Below, piece by piece: positions 34,665-42,607 of a stretch of 64,000 bases of DNA. The DNA is from an uncultured Pelagimonas sp. (GTDB lineage Bacteria > Pseudomonadota > Alphaproteobacteria > Rhodobacterales > Rhodobacteraceae). Under the pieces are notes generated by a model that did not search any database, had not been told where the DNA came from, and saw only the letters and a list, made by a program, of their open reading frames with translations. Every line of letters begins with the position of its first letter. Within the stretch, counting starts at the first letter, position 1. The stretch lies in contig CANMIH010000011.1 in assembly GCA_947497905.1 (NCBI GenBank), positions 1-64,000 of the forward strand. The letters run 5' to 3'. The position numbers were made by a program, and so were the translations under genes.

Positions 34665-35564
34665 ATGGGCAGACATCACGATATGGTGCTGGGCGCATTG
34701 GTGGGGGATGCGGCGTCGCTTGGGCTGCACTGGATCTATGATCAGCCGCGCATTGCCGAGCTGGGTGGCAACACGCCCGAATTCCGCGCCACCACTGTAC
34801 AGCATTATGCTGGGGTGCCGTCCTACTTTGCCCACCCGCTGAAATCGGTTGGCGATTTGACCCAATATGGCGAACAGGTGCTGGTGCTGCTGCGCGCGCT
34901 GGTGGCCTCGGGCGGGAGCTATGATCAGGCTGCCTACAACGCAGCCTTCACCGCACATTTCGGTTATGGCGGGACCTATGTCGGTTACGTCGACCACGCC
35001 ACGCGCGGCACGCTGGACAACCTCGCAGGCGGCGACGCCGATCAGCCCAATGGCGCGGCGGATACGCAGCTTCCGGCCATCGCCAAGCTTCCTGCCCTGC
35101 TCGTCGCCGGGCAGGAGACTCACTCTGTCGCCGCCATCCGTTCGACCAACAACACCGATGTGGCCGAGGCCTGGGGCCGCATCACCACCGCCATGCTCTG
35201 CGCCGCGCGTGATGGCGGCGGGGTGGATGCGGTGGTCAAATCCGCCTTGGACGCCGCAGACGCCGACACCCGTCCCGCGCTGGAAGCCGTCCTGGCCGCA
35301 GCCGACCAAAGTCCTGTCGACTTCATCGCTAAGACCGGCATGGCCTGCGAGCTCAGCTATGGCATCCCTGGCGTGCTGCACATCTTGCTGAACACCGAAG
35401 GCTATGAACAGGGCCTGCGCGAGAATATCCTCGCCGGAGGCGACAGCTGCGGCCGCGCCATCCTACTGGGTGGTGTGTTGGGCGCGATACACGGTGTGCC
35501 AGAAAGCTGGCAGGCCCGCCTCAAAAGCGGATCGGAGGTGCAGACGTTGCTTGGGAAACTATAG
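34665..35564 (+). CDS. ADP-ribosylglycohydrolase-fold protein, J1-crystallin-like
   Basis: 299 residues. The N-terminal GALVGDAASLGLHWIYD and the C-terminal GGDSCGRAILLGGVLGAIHG mark the ADP-ribosylglycohydrolase/J1-crystallin family. The residues that hold the two magnesium ions in active enzymes are changed: the usual TDDT position reads LTQYGEQ, and the late DTDT position reads DSCG. This resembles the J1-crystallin branch, whose activity is unknown. The gene sits in the SDR unit of a catabolic cluster, so it may be a binding protein or act on a small N-glycoside-like compound; this is speculation. Confidence 0.75.
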   Translation: MGRHHDMVLGALVGDAASLGLHWIYDQPRIAELGGNTPEFRATTVQHYAGVPSYFAHPLKSVGDLTQYGEQVLVLLRALVASGGSYDQAAYNAAFTAHFGYGGTYVGYVDHATRGTLDNLAGGDADQPNGAADTQLPAIAKLPALLVAGQETHSVAAIRSTNNTDVAEAWGRITTAMLCAARDGGGVDAVVKSALDAADADTRPALEAVLAAADQSPVDFIAKTGMACELSYGIPGVLHILLNTEGYEQGLRENILAGGDSCGRAILLGGVLGAIHGVPESWQARLKSGSEVQTLLGKL

Positions 35565-36159
35565 GTTCTTGTTGTTGCTGGGCTAGAGTTCATGCATTCC
35601 TATAGCGGGCAATTCTTCCTAGCCAGCAGCGCAGGCCTGCCTTGGATGTTAGTCTTTGAGAGGGCTGACGACGTATGTTGCAAGCTTCTCTCAGAGCTTA
35701 AAATCTCGCCTCGAAAGGCATTAGAGGCTGACGGCTCGAGCACGTTGATGCCTCCAAATCCAGTGATCGCTTGTGGCGATGTCCCATTCACCTCCACCAG
35801 CCAAGCGACATAAACTCTGAACCTATATCAAGACTGAGAGTTCTTTAAGGCGTCAAAGAATTCCGGGTAAAACTGGTATTCCAAATCATCGCAAATTTCA
35901 GCCGTCTAAGGACGGCCTGACACCACAACACGATCTTGCGCCACAGATGTATCCCAACGTGGGCAACCGGCCAACAAAACCAACCTAAGTCACTTCTCGA
36001 TCCGACAACCAACGCAGCGCCCAATTCACGCTCCTAAATGTGATCACGCCAAACCTTAGAAAATCTACCGCTTGGCCTGAATTTTCCTCAGTTTTCGGAA
36101 CAAGTGCTTTCGTGTTTGCTCGGACGTGAGAACCATTCCCACGACCAAAGGCCCACGCA
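35565..36159. other. Gap with short relics
   Basis: No intact gene in 595 bases. On the minus strand two short protein-like pieces occur: an open frame near 35600-35830 (GTSPQAITGFGGINVLEPSA) and a 24-residue piece ending near 35836 (DDLEYQFYPEFFDALKNSQS), the latter read like the C-terminus of a lost gene. A small hairpin (GCCGTC TAAG GACGGC) is at 35901-35916. The gap splits the enzyme cluster into two parts; the DUF1989 gene downstream needs its own promoter here. Confidence 0.45.
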
Positions 36160-36855
36160 ATGACCGTTTCCGCATTCCCATTCGATCCAGGCCAACCCGA
36201 TGGCACCAACCAAAGCCTCGATGTCGCCATTTCGCCCGATGGAACGCCAGAACCGGGCCACACCTACGACATCCCCGCCCGCTGTGGCATGGCCGTGCGC
36301 GTCAACGCAGGAGAGGTCTTAACCGTCACCAATCCGGCAGGCTATCAGGTTTGCGATTTCTGGATTTTCAACGCGGAAGACCTGCAAGAATACAGCTCGA
36401 TGGAGCATCTGCACACGTCCCTGTTGTCGATCTTCCCTAAGGTCGGGGATGAGGTGACTTCGAACCTACGCCGGTCGCTGATGACGATCACCGAAGACAC
36501 CTCGCCCGGGATCCATGACACGGTCATCGCCAATTGCGACCACGCACGTTACCAGCAACTGGGCATCGAACGGTATCACGAAAACTGCGCCGACAACCTG
36601 CGTCAGGCACTAATCGCTATCGGACTGCGCGCGCCCGCCATCCCAGCGCCCTTCAATCTTTGGATGAACGTTCCGGTAAAGCCCGACGGGTCGCTCAGCT
36701 TTGAGCCTCCTGTATCGAAACCCGGCGACTACATGCAGTTCCACGCCGACATGAATGTCATCGCCGTGATGTCCGCCTGCCCCCAGGACGTGACGCCGGT
36801 GAATGGCGAAGGGACCTCTCCCGCCGGATTGTCGTTCCGCGTCGACCCTAGCTGA
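36160..36855 (+). CDS. DUF1989/urea-carboxylase-associated family protein
   Basis: 231 residues. Family features include ARCGMAVRVNAGEVLTV, a HDTVIANCDHARY stretch, YHENCADNLRQALIAIGL, FNLWMNVPV, and MSACPQDVTPVNG near the end. Cysteines at CGM, NCD, NCA and ACP are conserved in the family as I recall it. Members often lie next to urea carboxylase or ureide catabolism genes. Their reaction is not settled; an aminomethyl-transferase-like fold has been suggested for the family. It begins the second part of the enzyme cluster and is followed 15 bases later by an amidohydrolase. Confidence 0.8.
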   Translation: MTVSAFPFDPGQPDGTNQSLDVAISPDGTPEPGHTYDIPARCGMAVRVNAGEVLTVTNPAGYQVCDFWIFNAEDLQEYSSMEHLHTSLLSIFPKVGDEVTSNLRRSLMTITEDTSPGIHDTVIANCDHARYQQLGIERYHENCADNLRQALIAIGLRAPAIPAPFNLWMNVPVKPDGSLSFEPPVSKPGDYMQFHADMNVIAVMSACPQDVTPVNGEGTSPAGLSFRVDPS

Positions 36856-36870
36856 ACTCGCTTAAACCTC

Positions 36871-38421
36871 ATGACTGACCTGTTGCTCTCCGGTCGCTGG
36901 GTGGTGTTATCCGCCCGCGACATCCGCATGGATCATGCACTTTTGATACGCCGAGGCCGCGTGGTCGAAGCCGGCCACATTGGTGAGATGCGTACACGCC
37001 ACCGCGGTGTAGCTGAGTTCGGCGGCAGCGAGTGCGCAGTCCTTCCCGGCCTGATCAACGCCCATCACCATTGCTATGGGGTGGAATTGGTCAATCAGGC
37101 CGTCGCGGATGATTTCCTGGAACCGTGGATGTTCAACGGCCCCGCTATGGTTGATCTGTCTCCCCGGCTTTCCTCGGGCCACGCCGCCCTGCGCCTCTTG
37201 CAAAGCGGCGTGACCTCGGTGGTCGATATGTGCGCCGCCGGTCCTAACCGCCCCAGCGCCGAAATGCGCCTGCGGGCCAAAGCTCAGGCCTATCGCGAGG
37301 CGGGCCTTCGCGCCGTGATCGCACCGGGAGAGCGCTGGCAAAATCGCATCGTGCATGGTGCGGGTGAAGAAGCGGATTTCCTCGCCACCCTTCCAGCCTC
37401 TCTTCGCGACCGCCTGCGACGGGCCGAGGCCGCGCGTAAGCGACTAAACCCTGCTGACTACCTCAATCTGCTGGGGGACTTGATTGGCGAAAACGATGGC
37501 CAAATCGACTTCTGGTTCGGCCCCACCGGACCGCAATGGACGCCCGACGATCTGCTCGCCGACATTGCGCGGCAGGCCGAGCGGCTTGACACTCGGGTCC
37601 AAACCCACGCGTTGGAAAGCCATTATGAGAGCATCGAAAGCCCCCGCATCCGTGGCCATTCGGTGATCGAGCATTTCGCCCGGCTTGGCCTGTTAAAGAA
37701 CCGGCTGTCGTTGGCCCATGCAGTTTGGGCGACGGACGCGGATCTGGACCAGATCGCGCGCGCGGGTACGCAAATCTGCCACAATCCAGGCTCGAACTTA
37801 CGCTTGCGCTCAGGTGTGGCCCCCGCCGCACGGATGCGCGCTGCCGGGGTCACCACCGCGCTTGGCATGGACAGCACGACGCTGGCGGGGGATGAAGACA
37901 TGTTCGCCGAAATGCGCCTCGCCCTGCATCTGAACCGTGCGCCCCATACCTCTGCCCCCGCGCTCACCGCCCACGACGTACTGGAGATGGCGACCATAGG
38001 CGGCGCGCAGCTTCTGGGACGAGCCGATGAGCTCGGACAGCTGCATCCAGGCTTTCTCGCCGATGCGGTGGTGCTGGATCTGTCCCGCCTGTTGAAACCC
38101 TGGACCGACCCTACCGTCGATCCGATTGAGTTGATCGTGGGCCGCGCCAAGGCCTGCGACGTGAGCGATGTTCTGGTCGGAGGGCGTCCTGTTCTGCGCA
38201 ACGGCGCCCCGGTCGGCATCGGCGAAGACGCCCTAACCGCAGACTTGCACGCCGAGCTCGACGCCAACCCACCCGATCCAGCCGCCCGCGCGCTGCAAGC
38301 CGATCTGCGCCCATGGCTGATGGCGTGGTACGCGCGCTGGGACCGAAACCATGCCGACACTCACCCCCCGGTACAGCGCTACAGCGCCCGCCCCCTGCCA
38401 ATAGGAAAGGAACCCTCATGA
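36871..38421 (+). CDS. Metal-dependent amidohydrolase, 8-oxoguanine-deaminase/TrzN-like
   Basis: 516 residues, slightly long for the family. Metal and catalytic residues are visible: INAHHHCYG (HxH, near 65-70), the His in VQTHALES, the His in LSLAHAVWATD and the Asp in ALGMDSTTL. The C-terminal GFLADAVVLDL segment is the composite beta-domain. This subgroup deaminates or dechlorinates N-heterocycles such as 8-oxoguanine, guanine or s-triazines. Its final ATGA overlaps the next start. Its place beside an imidase-like enzyme and an amidase suggests an N-heterocycle substrate. Confidence 0.85.
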   Translation: MTDLLLSGRWVVLSARDIRMDHALLIRRGRVVEAGHIGEMRTRHRGVAEFGGSECAVLPGLINAHHHCYGVELVNQAVADDFLEPWMFNGPAMVDLSPRLSSGHAALRLLQSGVTSVVDMCAAGPNRPSAEMRLRAKAQAYREAGLRAVIAPGERWQNRIVHGAGEEADFLATLPASLRDRLRRAEAARKRLNPADYLNLLGDLIGENDGQIDFWFGPTGPQWTPDDLLADIARQAERLDTRVQTHALESHYESIESPRIRGHSVIEHFARLGLLKNRLSLAHAVWATDADLDQIARAGTQICHNPGSNLRLRSGVAPAARMRAAGVTTALGMDSTTLAGDEDMFAEMRLALHLNRAPHTSAPALTAHDVLEMATIGGAQLLGRADELGQLHPGFLADAVVLDLSRLLKPWTDPTVDPIELIVGRAKACDVSDVLVGGRPVLRNGAPVGIGEDALTADLHAELDANPPDPAARALQADLRPWLMAWYARWDRNHADTHPPVQRYSARPLPIGKEPS

Positions 38422-39305
38422 TCCGGAACCCGATCAAATGGCCGAACGGGGCGCGGTGCGCCTGCGCCATCAGCTTTGACATCGATGCCGACAGCTTGAT
38501 CCATATCTCGCGCCCCAAGGACGGGCATGACCGGCTTTACCCGATCTCGATGGGCCGTTATGGCCCTACCGTCGCGATCCCTCGGATCCTAGAATCCTAT
38601 CGCAAGTTCGGACTGAAGCAGTCCTTCTTTGTCCCCGGCTGGGTGGTCGAACAATACCCCGATGCGATGGAGATGATCCTGAAGGATGGTCATGAGATCG
38701 GCCATCACGGCTACCTGCACGAGGACCCCACCGCCCATGGCCCCGCCGAGCAGCGCGAATGGTTCGAACGCACGCTCGATGCTCACAAGCGCGTCATCGG
38801 CAACACGCCCCGCGGCTACCGCGCGCCCGTCTATAACGTCACTCAGACTGTCATCGACCTAATGATCGAATATGGGTTCGAATATGAAAGCTCGCTGATG
38901 GCCGACGACATCCCCTATCTGATGAAAACAAATCAGGGATCACTGGTCGAACTGCCCGTGCATTGGGGCACGGACGATTGGCCCCCTTTCGCTCATTACG
39001 ACGAAATCGGCTACATGATGCCTGTCGCCGGACCCAGTCAGGGTCTGCAAGGGTTTTGGGAGGAGTTCGAGGCGCAGTACGAGGCCGGCGGCTTCTGGCT
39101 GGCGATCTGGCATCCGTTCCTCACAGGGCGCCTGGCGCGCTGGCGTCAGGTGGAAAAATGGCTGGAGGGCGTGCTGGAACGCGGCGACGTCTGGTTCGCC
39201 CCGATGCATGAAATCGCCGCACATGTCCGGGCCGAGGCCGCCAAAGACCCCGCTGCCGTCCGGGTCGAGGAGCTGCCCTATTACACCAAACCCGTCCTGT
39301 TCTGA
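38418..39305 (+). CDS. Polysaccharide-deacetylase-family enzyme, PgdA/cyclic-imidase-like
   Basis: 295 residues. The NodB-type domain has ISFDIDAD near residue 17 (catalytic Asp pair) and the metal motif in GHEIGHHGYLHED, followed by GYRAPVYNVTQTVI and PVHWGTDDWPPF. This form matches the H. pylori PgdA / PuuE / cyclic-imide-hydrolase branch, whose members open cyclic imides, allantoin or deacetylate sugars. AAAGGA precedes ATG 38418. Next comes an amidase with a TGATG overlap; an imidase plus a half-amidase is a known pair for cyclic imide degradation, so this role is favoured but unproven. Confidence 0.8.
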   Translation: MIRNPIKWPNGARCACAISFDIDADSLIHISRPKDGHDRLYPISMGRYGPTVAIPRILESYRKFGLKQSFFVPGWVVEQYPDAMEMILKDGHEIGHHGYLHEDPTAHGPAEQREWFERTLDAHKRVIGNTPRGYRAPVYNVTQTVIDLMIEYGFEYESSLMADDIPYLMKTNQGSLVELPVHWGTDDWPPFAHYDEIGYMMPVAGPSQGLQGFWEEFEAQYEAGGFWLAIWHPFLTGRLARWRQVEKWLEGVLERGDVWFAPMHEIAAHVRAEAAKDPAAVRVEELPYYTKPVLF

Positions 39306-40594
39306 TGTCTGCCCTCGAGCTATTGGCACGCGCGTTGGCGCGCGCCGATCACCCCTCAGCGCGCAACATGTTTCTACATCGCAATGAAGCGCAACTTTAT
39401 GATCTGGCGCGCAGGTCCGACAGCCGCGCCGCCCTTGGCAAGCCCCCGGGACTGCTTAGGGGTCATATTGTTGTGATCAAGGGTAATATCGACATGCGCG
39501 GACTACCCACCACCGCCGCATCGCGCAGAATTGCCGCCGCGCCCGCTACGGAAAACGCCCCTCTCGTGAGACGCCTGATAGAAGCGGGCGGGTTGCCAAT
39601 GGGGCATGCCAACATGTCGGAGTTCGCATTTTCCGGCCTCGGGACAAACCCGCATTTTGGCACACCACTGAATGCGCTTGATGCAGATCTGGTTCCCGGC
39701 GGTTCCTCCTCGGGCTGCGCCTCGGCGGTGGCGCTGGGGGTGGCCAACATGGCGGTCGGAACAGACACGTCTGGGTCCACCCGTGTGCCAGCCGCCTGTC
39801 AGGGCATCTGTGGCTTTCGCCCCACCATGGGCCGCTATGACGGCGCCGGGATCACGCCGCTGGCCCCTTCCCTCGACACGCCAGGCCCTATGGCGCGCGA
39901 CATGGCGGCGCTGCTGAAATTGGACGCCGCGCTGCGGCGCGGGGACATCGTGCAGACCGGGACGGAGCTGCCCCGGCTGGTCACCCTGCCGCGGGAACAA
40001 CTCGGTCCGCTGGACCCGGAAATCCGCGCCATGTTCGACCGCGCCCTTCGCGAATTGCGCCACGCGGGCTTCCAGATCGACCAGCGTCCCCTGCATGCCT
40101 GGCAGGAAGTCCGCAGCCTGTTCCGCATCCACGGCACCCTTGTCGCGGTAGAGGCACCCCGTGCGCTTTCCCAGCTGATAGACATCACCAGCACCTGGAT
40201 CGACCCGGTAATCCGGCAGCGGCTTGAGGTCGCCGCTACGTTCAAACCCTCAGATGCGCGCAAGATTCGCGAGGCGCGCGTCACGCTGCAATCCGCCATC
40301 GTTGACCAATTGGACGGGGCCCTGCTGCTGATCCCGACCCTGCCTGCCCCGCCCCCGCGCAAAAAAGACGTGCTGGCCGACACCCAGGCCTTCGCCACCG
40401 AAAACGCCCGCGCGCTGTCGCTGACCATGCCCGGCGCCTATCTAGACATGCCCTCGCTCGCACTGCCCTGCGGCGCACGACCGGGCCATTCGATGACAGT
40501 AGCTGGCGCAACGGGCGATGACGACCGCGTGCTCTGGGTCGGCCAGCAACTGGAATCCCTCCTTTCCCCCCTGAGGTCCAAGGTTCTGGCATGA
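39305..40594 (+). CDS. Amidase-signature family amidase
   Basis: 429 residues, no signal peptide. Lys lies in HIVVIKGNIDMRG (about 58), the Gly/Ser-rich block is PGGSSSGCASAVALG, and the nucleophile Ser is in TDTSGSTRVPAAC. The order and spacing match the family. Its start overlaps the deacetylase stop and its stop overlaps the next start by four bases, so translation is coupled through four genes. It would hydrolyse an open-chain amide, perhaps the half-amide produced by the preceding enzyme. Confidence 0.9.
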   Translation: MSALELLARALARADHPSARNMFLHRNEAQLYDLARRSDSRAALGKPPGLLRGHIVVIKGNIDMRGLPTTAASRRIAAAPATENAPLVRRLIEAGGLPMGHANMSEFAFSGLGTNPHFGTPLNALDADLVPGGSSSGCASAVALGVANMAVGTDTSGSTRVPAACQGICGFRPTMGRYDGAGITPLAPSLDTPGPMARDMAALLKLDAALRRGDIVQTGTELPRLVTLPREQLGPLDPEIRAMFDRALRELRHAGFQIDQRPLHAWQEVRSLFRIHGTLVAVEAPRALSQLIDITSTWIDPVIRQRLEVAATFKPSDARKIREARVTLQSAIVDQLDGALLLIPTLPAPPPRKKDVLADTQAFATENARALSLTMPGAYLDMPSLALPCGARPGHSMTVAGATGDDDRVLWVGQQLESLLSPLRSKVLA

Positions 40595-41058
40595 CCCAAA
40601 CTCCCAATTTAAACGCCGACCGGGCCGAAATCGCCACCCTGATCGCGCACCAGTTCCGCGCGCTCTGTTGGGACGAAACCACCCCGCCTGACACCGCCGC
40701 GCTGACCGCCGCCTATCTGCCTGGCGCGTTGCTCTATTCCTCTGCCCGCCCCGCGAAACCGCAAACCGCGCAGGCCTTCGCCGACCACATGGAGGGGCTG
40801 CGCAATTGCGGCGCTCTACCGGTTTTGCATGAAAAGGGGCGCGGGCGGCATATCTGGATTGCGGGCGGTGTCGCTGTCGCTCTAGCGGGCTGCGAGATGC
40901 ACGAAAACCAATCCGAAGTGACCGAGGACATCAGCGCCTTCCTACTGGTGCGCAATCCCGACGGCTGGGCCATTGCCGGTCAGGCCTGGGACATCCTGCC
41001 CTCAATCACCGTCGCCTTTGCCGCCAACGGGCTGGATGACACGCCCTTTGACGTCTGA
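40591..41058 (+). CDS. NTF2-like/SnoaL-like protein
   Basis: 155 residues. ADRAEIATLIAHQFRALCWDE, LTAAYLPGALLY and a closing WAIAGQAWD segment give the NTF2-like pattern (third such gene in the window). No signal peptide. Its ATG overlaps the amidase stop by four bases, and an azoreductase-like gene follows after 27 bases. The function in the pathway is unknown; detoxification or isomerisation of an intermediate is possible. Confidence 0.7.
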   Translation: MTQTPNLNADRAEIATLIAHQFRALCWDETTPPDTAALTAAYLPGALLYSSARPAKPQTAQAFADHMEGLRNCGALPVLHEKGRGRHIWIAGGVAVALAGCEMHENQSEVTEDISAFLLVRNPDGWAIAGQAWDILPSITVAFAANGLDDTPFDV

Positions 41059-41085
41059 CCTTCCCATCTTCAGGAGCACCAAGAC

Positions 41086-41733
41086 ATGCCCAAATCCCTA
41101 CTCATCATCCACTCCAGCGCTCGGGCCAACCGGTCGCTGACCCGAGAACTGGCGCAGATCTTTGAAGAAAGCTGGACCAGATCCGGCGGCGGCGCCGTGG
41201 GCCATCGCGACGTAGGCTTGACCCCGCCCGCGATCCTCAACGAGGACTGGATCGCCGCCGCCTTTACCGACCCCAGCGAGCTGACCGACGCGCAAAAAGA
41301 AACCCTCGCCGAATCCGACACCCTGATTGACGAAATCAAATCCGCCGACGTCATCGCGCTCTGCGCGCCGATGTACAACTACTCCATGCCCGCCTCGCTC
41401 AAGGCGTGGTTCGACCTGATCGCCCGCGTCGGCGTCACCTTCAGCTTTGACCTGGCCCGCGGCGACACTCCGATCGAACCAATCCTAACCGGCAAGAAGC
41501 TGGTGGTGTTGTCCTCACGGGGGGAATTCGGCTTTGCCCCCGGCGGCGAACGCGCCCATCTGAACGGCCTAGATCCGGCCATCGCCGCCAGCGCCCATTA
41601 CCTAGGCGCCGATGCAGGCGAAATGGAAACCATCGCCATCGAATACCAGGAGTTCGGAGACAAACGCTTCGAAACATCCCTAGCCGCTGCCCGATCGCGC
41701 GCGAAGCAGGCCGCTATCGAACTTGCAATCTGA
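41086..41733 (+). CDS. FMN-dependent NADH-azoreductase family flavoprotein
   Basis: 215 residues. Family marks are LLIIHSSARANRSLTRELA (FMN phosphate loop), APMYNYSMPASLKAWFDLIARVG-type segment (here split: CAPMYNYSMPASLKAW and FDLIARVGVTFSF), and LVVLSSRGEFG. This is the AzoR/flavodoxin-like quinone reductase group. GGAG lies before the ATG. It ends the enzyme cluster and is followed by a long inverted repeat. It may reduce a quinone or other electrophile formed in the pathway. Confidence 0.85.
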   Translation: MPKSLLIIHSSARANRSLTRELAQIFEESWTRSGGGAVGHRDVGLTPPAILNEDWIAAAFTDPSELTDAQKETLAESDTLIDEIKSADVIALCAPMYNYSMPASLKAWFDLIARVGVTFSFDLARGDTPIEPILTGKKLVVLSSRGEFGFAPGGERAHLNGLDPAIAASAHYLGADAGEMETIAIEYQEFGDKRFETSLAAARSRAKQAAIELAI

Positions 41734-41773
41734 GGGCAAAAAACAACTGTTCCGGCTAAATCACATTTCCTAA

Positions 41774-41824
41774 ACCCGCCCAACCAAGCTGACATCATAT
41801 TGTTGTCAGCTTGGTTGGGCGGGT
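41774..41824. repeat. 21-bp perfect inverted repeat, hairpin
   Basis: ACCCGCCCAACCAAGCTGACA (41774-41794) is repeated inverted at 41804-41824, with a 9-base loop (TCATATTGT). With one mismatch the arms extend further outward through CCTA/TAGG. No T-run follows. It is far longer than needed for a terminator, though it lies after the azoreductase gene and could stop transcription from both sides. A REP-type or transposon-derived element is the alternative. Confidence 0.8.
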
Positions 41825-42069
41825 CTAGGTTTGAAACTGCTCCTTACTTTTCCCTATGACAGGCCAGAAGGATGGTCTTTTGCTGACCGGATCGGAAGCT
41901 ACTATCGGAGTCGAAAAACAGATCGAGATCTAAAACTGAAACCGCCCCCATTCCGCCCCTGGCGGCCCCCCCAGCCATGCTCTGGCTGAGAAAAGATGAA
42001 ACCCAACCTGATCAGCAGGAGCAAAAAGTAGCTTAACCTACGCTAAAAACTGTCCAAACAATGAGGACC

Positions 42070-42104
42070 AGCTCAGCGTCGAATCTTGATCCCGACGCTG
42101 AGCT
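42070..42104 (-). terminator. Hairpin after GAF gene
   Basis: AGCTCAGCGTCG and its inverse pair perfectly (12 bp) over an 11-base loop, downstream of the GAF-domain gene on the minus strand. The flank on that side is GGTCCTCATTGTTTGG, weakly T-rich. A terminator for the peptide-importer operon is likely. Confidence 0.55.
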
Positions 42105-42160
42105 ACGCGGGAATCAAGTCAAAGGGGGAGGCTAAACCGCCCGCCCCTCTCTGATTTACC

Positions 42161-42592
42161 CTATAAATCAAGCATATAGGAAACCTCTGCTTCACTTCGT
42201 TCCACGCGGTCTGGTGAATAGTAGCCCTGTTCGTGAAGTAGATTGATCGTATAGCTGACCACCCCATTTTGAACGATAGGAATGTTTAGAATACTCTCAC
42301 ATCCTAACGACCGGATCAAAGCATGATCTGCAAAATGTGCTTTTAGCTCTGTATAGCTGTTTGCTACAAAGGTTTGAAAGTCACGGATAACCAGGTTGCT
42401 CCAGTGTGATCGTTCTGCCGGTTTGAGACCAAAAACTGGATATTCTTCTGGCCGGTTAGAAAACACCCGAGCAAAGCTGTGATCTTTGGGATCAACACGC
42501 GTCACAGTGAACAAACGCACGCCAACACTCTCGTCCAGCCTCTGATAGAGACGAACCCAGTCGTCTTCGCAATAATGGTTCATAGAATTCAT
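42161..42592 (-). CDS. GAF-domain-like small protein
   Basis: About 143 residues. The pattern (RLYQRLDESVGVRLFTVTRVD, then LGCESILNIPIVQNGVVSYTINLL in its second half, quoted here in parts: LGCESILNIPI and VVSYTINLLHEQGYY) is that of a single GAF domain with no output domain. ATG 42592 and 42583 are both possible starts, neither with a strong ribosome site. It ends the peptide-importer operon, 15 bases after the ATPase gene. GAF domains bind small molecules; one placed at the end of a transport operon could sense the ligand, but a metabolic role is not excluded. Confidence 0.6.
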   Translation of the reverse strand: MNSMNHYCEDDWVRLYQRLDESVGVRLFTVTRVDPKDHSFARVFSNRPEEYPVFGLKPAERSHWSNLVIRDFQTFVANSYTELKAHFADHALIRSLGCESILNIPIVQNGVVSYTINLLHEQGYYSPDRVERSEAEVSYMLDL

Positions 42593-42607
42593 CAACTCAG
42601 TTCTCAG

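Larger units (their letters stand above)
41734..42160. other. Gap between convergent genes
   Basis: 427 bases without a gene. It holds two perfect inverted repeats (41774-41824 and 42070-42104, listed separately). The middle part (41825-42060) shows nothing recognisable. It marks the junction between GC-rich DNA to the left and less GC-rich DNA to the right. Confidence 0.5.

Noticed and set aside
34461-35381. 306-codon minus-strand open frame
   Set aside because: Opposite the SDR and ADP-ribosylglycohydrolase-fold genes, both clearly coding; Gly/His-rich shadow composition.
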